Source of the DNA: Bacteroidota bacterium
Lineage (GTDB): Bacteria > Bacteroidota > Bacteroidia > Chitinophagales > Chitinophagaceae
DNA: 11,897 nt
NCBI GenBank assembly: GCA_023433265.1
Contig: JAEZDR010000075.1
Location: forward strand, 1 to 11,897
Reading direction: 5' to 3'
Shown here: positions 7,372 through 11,897 of the stretch, one piece after another
Position numbering within the stretch: the first letter of the stretch is position 1
Layout: each line of letters begins with the position of its first letter
Position numbers and translations under genes: made by a program
The notes under the pieces: generated by a model
The model's input: the letters and a program-made list of their open reading frames with translations, nothing else
The model's database searches: none
What the model was told of the DNA's origin: nothing

Positions 7372-7896
7372 TTAGTTCCACCTGCCGCTAAAGCCTTTTG
7401 CCCAGTCGGTTAGACTATGCCGGGTAAATCGCCTGTCGCCAAAATATTTCAGCAGCATTTCCATCTGTCTTGGGCTAAGAGCCCCAAGCTCATAATAGGG
7501 TGGTTGATTGTCAGTGGGCACAATAACCGTGGCCGGGTATGCTACGTTTCCTTTAGTGAGGTAAAGAACAAAATCGTGTACTTTATAGAGCGGGTTGTAT
7601 TTAAACACCTTGCCCATAAACTCAATGCTATCCCTGCTTTCCGCGTTGAACTTGAGCCTGTAGAAGTTGTTCGCAAGGTAGTTTTTTACCGAATCGTGCC
7701 CGTAGGTGTTTTTGTCCATTAGCTTGCAGTACCTGCACCAGCTAGTGTAGATGTCTATAATGATGGGCTTTTTTTCTTTTTTCGATAAAGTTTGTATATC
7801 GCTCCAGCTCTGCCAAAGGTTAGTCTTCTGTGCCTCGGCACCTGCAACCAGCAAGGTAGTTGCTACCATCAAAATGCACTGTTTAACTAATTGCAT
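7372..7896 (-). CDS. exported thioredoxin-fold protein
   Basis: A 174-residue periplasmic thioredoxin-like protein, probably a thiol-disulfide oxidoreductase of the Thioredoxin_7/DUF255-like type common in Bacteroidota. Residues 1-22 form a signal peptide (AEA|Q cut); Cys7 is too early and not in a lipobox, so this is not a lipoprotein. The active site is W53-C54-R55-Y56-C57, after a strand ending in DIYTS and before a KLMDKNTY helix. The likely cis-proline is P121 in YPATVIV. The C-terminus (about 150-174) is basic and aromatic and is not part of the core fold. Its partner could be a DsbD-like reductase, which is not in this window. It is convergent with the small acidic gene and divergent from ubiX, from which it is separated by 38 bases. 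Whether it reduces or oxidises substrates cannot be read from the sequence. Confidence 0.85.
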   Translation of the reverse strand: MQLVKQCILMVATTLLVAGAEAQKTNLWQSWSDIQTLSKKEKKPIIIDIYTSWCRYCKLMDKNTYGHDSVKNYLANNFYRLKFNAESRDSIEFMGKVFKYNPLYKVHDFVLYLTKGNVAYPATVIVPTDNQPPYYELGALSPRQMEMLLKYFGDRRFTRHSLTDWAKGFSGRWN

Positions 7897-7897
7897 C

Positions 7898-7905
7898 TAC
7901 TTTTG
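7898..7905 (+). promoter_or_regulatory. -7 promoter element of ubiX
   Basis: TACTTTTG, an exact TAnnTTTG match, 29 bases before the ubiX ATG; the start would be near 7912. It forms most of the left arm of the inverted repeat at 7898-7927. No clear -33 TTG is seen. Confidence 0.55.
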
Positions 7906-7919
7906 TTTATACCAGGGAA

Positions 7920-7927
7920 CAAAAGTA
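7920..7927 (-). promoter_or_regulatory. -7 promoter element of the thioredoxin-fold gene
   Basis: On the minus strand this reads TACTTTTG, identical to the ubiX element. The start would be near 7913, giving a leader of about 17 bases to the ATG at 7896. Confidence 0.55.
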
Positions 7928-7934
7928 TACCCCA

Positions 7935-8498
7935 ATGCCTAATAAAATTGTTATAGCTGTTACAGGTGCCAGCGGATCCATCTACGCTAAGCTGTTAATT
8001 GAGACACTGTTAACAGTTCCCCAACAGTACGGGGAGCTTTCTATCGTGATGAGCAACAATGCAAAGGATGTTTGGGAAATGGAACTTGGGAATGATGGGT
8101 ATACTAAGTATCCCATTCGCTTTTTTGATAAAAACAATTTCGCTGCTCCATTTGCTTCGGGTTCGGCTAATTATAATATCATGTTCGTTGTTCCCTGTAG
8201 CATGGGCGCACTTGGACGCATAGCTTCAGGGGTAAGCGACGATCTTGTAACCCGCGCTGCAGATGTAATGCTCAAAGAACGACGAAAGCTCATTCTTGCC
8301 GTACGGGAAACTCCTTATAACCTGGCACATATAAAAAATATGGAGCTTGTTACTTTGGCAGGGGGGATTATAGCGCCTTGCACACCATCTTTTTATAGCA
8401 AGCCGGCTTCAATAGACGATTTGGTGAAAACGGTCGTCCACCGGTTGCTAAGCCTTGCAGGTATCGATGTGCCCGGCTATAAATGGGGCGATCAATAG
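7935..8498 (+). CDS. ubiX: flavin prenyltransferase
   Basis: Joins a dimethylallyl group to reduced FMN to make prenyl-FMN, the cofactor of UbiD-type decarboxylases; cytoplasmic, normally a dodecamer. It has 187 residues, typical length. The Rossmann-like start VTGASGSIY carries the FMN-binding S13. VPCSMGALGRIASGVSDDL (86-104) matches the family core, followed by the LKERRK (113-118) and VRETP (123-127) block with K114, R124 and E125. Y154 and R170 fit the prenyl-phosphate-binding Tyr and Arg by alignment from memory, and E48 the catalytic Glu. The ATG places the GASG motif where the family expects it. No ubiD gene is nearby, so the decarboxylase it serves lies elsewhere; in a menaquinone-using phylum this may be quinone or aromatic-acid metabolism. 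It shares a 38-base divergent control region with the thioredoxin-fold gene. Confidence 0.94.
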   Translation: MPNKIVIAVTGASGSIYAKLLIETLLTVPQQYGELSIVMSNNAKDVWEMELGNDGYTKYPIRFFDKNNFAAPFASGSANYNIMFVVPCSMGALGRIASGVSDDLVTRAADVMLKERRKLILAVRETPYNLAHIKNMELVTLAGGIIAPCTPSFYSKPASIDDLVKTVVHRLLSLAGIDVPGYKWGDQ

Positions 8499-8559
8499 TC
8501 CAAAACAAGCCATATTGACAGTCTTAAGTACCGGGTTTTGACCTGTTCCCCTTCTAACC

Positions 8560-8581
8560 ATCTGGCTATTATTAGCCAGAT
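8560..8581. promoter_or_regulatory. palindrome in the hppA promoter (candidate operator)
   Basis: A perfect 9-bp inverted repeat, ATCTGGCTA and TAGCCAGAT, with a TTAT centre, ending 5 bases before the -7 element and covering the -33 position. The T run comes 7 bases later, so it is a poor terminator; an operator or activator site is more likely, though it might also weakly end ubiX transcription. Confidence 0.5.
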
Positions 8582-8586
8582 ACCCC

Positions 8587-8594
8587 TATTTTTG
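8587..8594 (+). promoter_or_regulatory. -7 promoter element of hppA
   Basis: TATTTTTG matches TAnnTTTG. The start would be near 8601, giving a leader of about 28 bases. There is no TTG at -33; the palindrome occupies that place. Confidence 0.6.
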
Positions 8595-8628
8595 CGCACT
8601 TTCAATTTTATAGACGCACAATTCGCTT

Positions 8629-10896
8629 ATGGATAATTTTCTGTTTTACTCGGTTCCTGTCATGGGGATCATTGGGTTATTATACACATTCATCAAGTTC
8701 AACTGGGTTTCTAATCAGCCCGCCGGTGAAGCCCGGATGAAGGAGATTAGCAATTATATAGCCGTAGGTGCTATGGCTTTCTTAAGAGCTGAATGGAAAA
8801 TTCTGAGCTATTTCGTGGTTATTGTTGCCTTATTGCTTGGCTTTATGGCAAGCAAAAATCCACACTCTCATTGGCTTATCGCCGTTGCGTTTATTATAGG
8901 CGCTGTAAGTAGCGCTGTGGCAGGCTATATAGGTATGAAGATAGCAACCAAAGCTAACGTACGCACGGCGCAGGCTGCCCGCAGCAGCCTCTCAAAAGCT
9001 TTAAACGTTTCATTTACAGGTGGTGCGGTTATGGGCCTTGGCGTTGCCGGGCTTGCAGTATTAGGCCTTGGTGGCTTGTACATTATTCTTAAGGCCATTT
9101 TCGCTCCCGAAGCTGCTGCCAATTCCATGGAAATGATCACAACCATTGAGGTCTTGACCGGGTTTTCGCTGGGTGCTGAATCTATAGCCTTATTTGCGCG
9201 TGTAGGAGGTGGTATTTATACCAAAGCAGCCGACGTAGGAGCTGACCTTGTTGGAAAAGTGGAAGCCGGCATCCCAGAAGACGATCCGCGTAACCCTGCA
9301 ACTATCGCAGATAACGTAGGCGATAACGTAGGGGATGTTGCAGGTATGGGCGCTGATCTTTTTGGTAGCTATGTGGCTACCGTTCTGGCAACTATGGTGC
9401 TTGGGCAGGAAGCTGTTTCAACCGATGCATTCGGCGGGTATGCCCCAATTTTATTACCCATGCTCATTGCCGGTATAGGTATCATTTTCTCAATTGTAGG
9501 CACTTTCTTCGTTAAAATAAGTGATAAAGCAGGGGTTAATACGCATGCTGTACAAAAGGCCCTGAATATGGGTAACTGGGGCTCTATCATCCTCACTGCC
9601 ATCGCCAGCATTGCCTTGGTGTACTATGTACTTCCTGATGCAGACATCTACCTGAAGCGTGATTACAACGCAGATGGAACATTGGTAGAAGGTGCTCGTG
9701 CTATTACGCAAAACGGTGTATTAGGAGCAATCCTGGTGGGGTTAGCTGTGGGTACACTCATGAGTATCATTACTGAGTATTATACAGCTATGGGGCGCCG
9801 CCCGGTGCTTACCATTATCAAAAAGTCTTCTACCGGCCACGCTACTAACGTAATTGGTGGGCTGGCTATGGGCATGGAATCAACCTTTCTTCCTATACTT
9901 GTTCTTGCAGGAGGTATCTGGGGCTCTTATGCCTGCGCCGGTTTATATGGCGTGGCGATAGCGGCGGCAGGTATGATGGCAACAACTGCTATGCAATTAG
10001 CGATTGATGCTTTCGGCCCTATTGCAGATAATGCTGGTGGTATAGCTGAAATGAGTGAGCTACCGAAGGACGTTCGCGAAAAAACCGACGTGCTGGATGC
10101 TGTAGGTAATACTACGGCTGCCACGGGTAAAGGTTTTGCTATCGCATCTGCTGCACTTACAGCCCTTGCTTTATTTGCTGCTTATGTAGGCGTGGTCAAA
10201 AGCAATGGTTACGATATGGTGGGGATTGATATTTATAAAGCCCATGTTCTTGCCAGTCTTTTCGTGGGCGGTATGATTCCTTTCCTGTTCTCCTCTCTTG
10301 CTATTCGTGCGGTAGGAGAAGCAGCCATGGCAATGGTGGAAGAAGTTCGCCGGCAGTTTAAGCAAATACCGGGCATCATGGAAGGTACAGGCAAGCCTGA
10401 ATACGATAAATGTGTGGCGATCTCTACTGAAGCCTCTATCCGCAAGATGATGCTACCTGGTTCTATTGCTATTCTTTCACCAATTATCATCGGATTCCTG
10501 ATTGGACCGGAAGCACTGGGTGGATTTCTTGCTGGCGCAACTGTGAGTGGCGTTTTGCTGGGTATGTTCCAGAACAATGCCGGCGGAGCCTGGGATAATG
10601 CAAAAAAGAGCTTTGAAAAAGGTGTTGAAATAAGCGGAGAAACTTACTATAAGAAGTCAGAACCGCATAAGGCATCAGTTACAGGCGATACCGTTGGTGA
10701 TCCCTTCAAAGACACCTCAGGTCCGTCTATGAACATTCTCATTAAATTGATGAGTATCGTATCATTAGTGCTTGCGCCTACTATCGCCCAGGTTCACAGC
10801 GAAGACGGCGATGCAGACCAGGCTAAAAAGATCACATTGGAAAAGGCGGTCGCCAAAGAGCCCATCAAAACCGCTTCAACGGTTGCCTTCCGATAG
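8629..10896 (+). CDS. hppA: membrane-bound, ion-pumping pyrophosphatase (K+-stimulated type)
   Basis: Hydrolyses pyrophosphate and uses the energy to pump H+ (or Na+) across the inner membrane; a homodimer of 16-helix subunits. It has 755 residues with about 16 hydrophobic segments. The catalytic motifs are complete: DVGADLVGKVE (202-212), EDDPRNPATIADNVGDNVGD (217-236), a second acidic site around DNAGGIAEM (467-475), and GDTVGDPFKDTSGPS (686-700) with K694. Potassium class: GNTTAATGKG has A497 and G500, where K+-independent enzymes have Lys and Thr, so K+ dependence is predicted. Ion choice: helix 6 reads LFGSY with G246 where Na+-pumps have Glu, while helix 5 reads GAESI with E184 where most homologues have Ser. 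This resembles the Flavobacterium-type H+-pump subfamily, as I recall it. A hydrophilic tail of about 35 residues follows the last helix. The gene is monocistronic, between its own promoter and a strong terminator. Confidence 0.96.
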   Translation: MDNFLFYSVPVMGIIGLLYTFIKFNWVSNQPAGEARMKEISNYIAVGAMAFLRAEWKILSYFVVIVALLLGFMASKNPHSHWLIAVAFIIGAVSSAVAGYIGMKIATKANVRTAQAARSSLSKALNVSFTGGAVMGLGVAGLAVLGLGGLYIILKAIFAPEAAANSMEMITTIEVLTGFSLGAESIALFARVGGGIYTKAADVGADLVGKVEAGIPEDDPRNPATIADNVGDNVGDVAGMGADLFGSYVATVLATMVLGQEAVSTDAFGGYAPILLPMLIAGIGIIFSIVGTFFVKISDKAGVNTHAVQKALNMGNWGSIILTAIASIALVYYVLPDADIYLKRDYNADGTLVEGARAITQNGVLGAILVGLAVGTLMSIITEYYTAMGRRPVLTIIKKSSTGHATNVIGGLAMGMESTFLPILVLAGGIWGSYACAGLYGVAIAAAGMMATTAMQLAIDAFGPIADNAGGIAEMSELPKDVREKTDVLDAVGNTTAATGKGFAIASAALTALALFAAYVGVVKSNGYDMVGIDIYKAHVLASLFVGGMIPFLFSSLAIRAVGEAAMAMVEEVRRQFKQIPGIMEGTGKPEYDKCVAISTEASIRKMMLPGSIAILSPIIIGFLIGPEALGGFLAGATVSGVLLGMFQNNAGGAWDNAKKSFEKGVEISGETYYKKSEPHKASVTGDTVGDPFKDTSGPSMNILIKLMSIVSLVLAPTIAQVHSEDGDADQAKKITLEKAVAKEPIKTASTVAFR

Positions 10897-10913
10897 GCTT
10901 CTATAATACTTTC

Positions 10914-10941
10914 AAGCCGGCATAACCTGCCGGCTTTTTTT
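10914..10941 (+). terminator. intrinsic terminator after hppA
   Basis: A perfect 9-bp stem (AAGCCGGCA / TGCCGGCTT) with a TAACC loop runs into seven T residues. It begins 18 bases after the hppA stop codon. Confidence 0.93.
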
Positions 10942-10971
10942 ATATAATGATTGATAAATTAATTAGCAATT

Positions 10972-10985
10972 ATGACTAAAATCAT
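10972..10985. promoter_or_regulatory. palindrome-like motif ATGACTAAAATCAT
   Basis: ATGA and TCAT half-sites around CTAAAA, differing by one base from the site at 2966-2979. Its last base is the first base of the -33 TTG (10985-10987) of the promoter at 11009, so a bound protein would touch the polymerase site. Confidence 0.3.
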
Positions 10986-11008
10986 TGGAATCCGGCAGGC
11001 CTAACCCT

Positions 11009-11016
11009 TATCTTTG
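11009..11016 (+). promoter_or_regulatory. promoter of the TraB/TIKI-like lipoprotein gene
   Basis: TATCTTTG at -7, with TTG at 10985-10987 as a -33 element 21 bases upstream: the best two-part promoter in the window. It implies a leader of about 112 bases. A weaker element (TAATTTTA, 11105-11112, one mismatch) lies nearer the ATG and could be the true start instead. Confidence 0.6.
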
Positions 11017-11134
11017 TCACGATGCCGGTTGTGTTGCCGCACAGCCCCGGAAAGATAAGTTCAACTTTTTTAGCCAACTGTTATGCATATACCGGCAAAC
11101 GGTGTAATTTTAGTCAGTCACTAATATCCTCCGC

Positions 11135-11897
11135 ATGCCATCAACCTTATTCATCAAGAGAACGCTGCTTTTTGCTGTAGTTGTCATGCTGCTTGCCTCT
11201 TGCGATGTGGTTAGGGTTTTGGCAAAAGTGAGTAACGAGAATGCGGTTTACCAGCAGTGGACTAACCAACAGGGTAAGCAGGTTGTTTTCATCCCCATGG
11301 TGCACATTGGCAAGCCTGCCTTTTACGAGAACGTCCGTAAGTCAGTCACGTCATTAAAACAACAAGGCTATATCTTATTTTATGAAATTGTTTCCAGGGA
11401 AGTGCCAGACTCGGCCCTTACTCCAACCATGGTTGCTAACTACATTGACTACCCGGCCTTTCCTATAATCCCTCAGGATTCGCTTGCAAAACTTATCTAT
11501 CTGCTTAAGTTCAGGAAGATTGCCGGAGGCTATCTACCCGGCCTCAGCACTTATGATGCAATTGTTGATCAACAGCCTATTCTCAGCAGCCTAACCGCAC
11601 AGCCGCGCGAAACGCTCCTTGGCGGTAGCGAAACAGATAAGAACGCAGATGTCAGCTTTTTTCAACTCGTACGCCAATATGAGAACGAAAAAGGAGAAAT
11701 CGTTCTTAATGAAGAAGATTTTGCTACTCCACTCAACAAGTCTGTGCCTGCAATAGCTGGCTTCTCCGATATCAATCATCTTATTATTGATTTTCGTGAC
11801 GATCACCTTGCCCGTAGCATTCATGCCAGCGATAGCAGCAAGATTGTGGTCATGTTTGGCGTTGCGCACATGAAGGGAACTTTCGATAAACTAAAGG
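11135..11897 (+). CDS. TraB/TIKI-like (GumN-related) lipoprotein, 3' end beyond window
   Basis: The reading frame stays open from the ATG at 11135 to the last base, giving 254 codons of an incomplete protein. Residues 1-22 are a lipoprotein signal with lipobox LASC, so C23 would be lipidated; D24 follows it. The mature part resembles the TraB/PrgY/GumN/TIKI family, metal-dependent proteases or related hydrolases: an early histidine in PMVHIG (H57) after a hydrophobic strand, an acidic residue E84 in LFYEIV, an FRDDHLARSI helix (220-229) like the family's RN..LA..I element, and FGVAHMKG with H245, matching the C-terminal GxxH motif. The first motif lacks the glycine of the usual GxxH. The protein would sit on a membrane facing the periplasm or the cell surface. 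The substrate is unknown. Family membership is from motif reading only; an unrelated DUF with a similar layout remains possible. Confidence 0.7.
   Translation, partial: MPSTLFIKRTLLFAVVVMLLASCDVVRVLAKVSNENAVYQQWTNQQGKQVVFIPMVHIGKPAFYENVRKSVTSLKQQGYILFYEIVSREVPDSALTPTMVANYIDYPAFPIIPQDSLAKLIYLLKFRKIAGGYLPGLSTYDAIVDQQPILSSLTAQPRETLLGGSETDKNADVSFFQLVRQYENEKGEIVLNEEDFATPLNKSVPAIAGFSDINHLIIDFRDDHLARSIHASDSSKIVVMFGVAHMKGTFDKLK

Larger units (their letters stand above)
7898..7927. repeat. perfect 10-bp inverted repeat between divergent start codons
   Basis: Left arm TACTTTTGTT (7898-7907), 10-base spacer, right arm AACAAAAGTA (7918-7927). Each arm contains a -7 element for transcription toward the other, so the two predicted promoters face each other and their start sites fall in the spacer. 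Confidence 0.8.

Noticed and set aside
7417..7722. 101-residue plus-strand open frame
   Set aside because: It lies entirely opposite the thioredoxin-fold gene, whose product has a signal peptide and a WCxxC site; the antisense frame has no recognisable features.
11017..11134. Possible riboswitch in the 112-base leader of the last gene
   Set aside because: It has short GC-rich pairings (CCGG, GTG/CAC), but they match no riboswitch core I know and there is no ligand-linked gene.
11591..11869. 92-residue minus-strand open frame at the right end
   Set aside because: It is the shadow of the plus-strand lipoprotein gene, which is open from 11135 to the window end with a lipobox and family motifs.

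Overview
This 11.9 kb window reads as a chromosomal housekeeping segment of a Bacteroidota bacterium, most likely Chitinophagaceae or a close relative. The evidence is threefold. Almost every gene is preceded by the Bacteroidota -7 element TAnnTTTG (seven clear copies) and not by Shine-Dalgarno sequences. The protein families are typical of the phylum: a YceI protein next to an outer-membrane barrel, a K+-type membrane pyrophosphatase, and exported thioredoxin-fold and lipoprotein genes. Base composition is moderate, with mixed codon use. No mobile element, CRISPR array, rRNA or tRNA gene was found.

Layout, left to right. polA (14-2845, DNA polymerase I with all three domains) ends at a strong intrinsic terminator. 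A YceI-family periplasmic protein (3050-3661) and a 471-residue outer-membrane barrel (3709-5124) probably form an operon with high-expression codon use, closed by two tandem hairpins. mtaB (5395-6684, tRNA methylthiotransferase) has its -7 element only 8 bases before its ATG, so its mRNA should be nearly leaderless. A 97-residue acidic orphan protein (6965-7258) follows and converges, across a terminator, on a minus-strand exported thioredoxin-fold gene (7372-7896). That gene is divergent from ubiX (7935-8498, flavin prenyltransferase). The 38 bp between these two start codons holds two -7 elements facing each other as the arms of a perfect 10-bp inverted repeat. hppA (8629-10896, membrane pyrophosphatase) follows a 9-bp palindrome in its promoter and ends at a strong terminator. 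The window closes with the first 254 codons of a TraB/TIKI-like lipoprotein (from 11135), which runs off the edge.

Functionally the genes are mostly unrelated: DNA repair and replication, tRNA modification, prenyl-FMN synthesis, pyrophosphate-driven ion pumping and envelope biogenesis. I see no new multi-gene defence, conflict or biosynthetic system. The points worth a second look are the moved gate glutamate in the pyrophosphatase, the face-to-face promoter palindrome between the thioredoxin-fold gene and ubiX, a short motif shared by three promoter regions, the near-leaderless mtaB message, the tandem hairpins after the barrel gene, and the unassigned small acidic protein. Promoter, operator and terminator calls come from reading motifs by eye and have not been tested.
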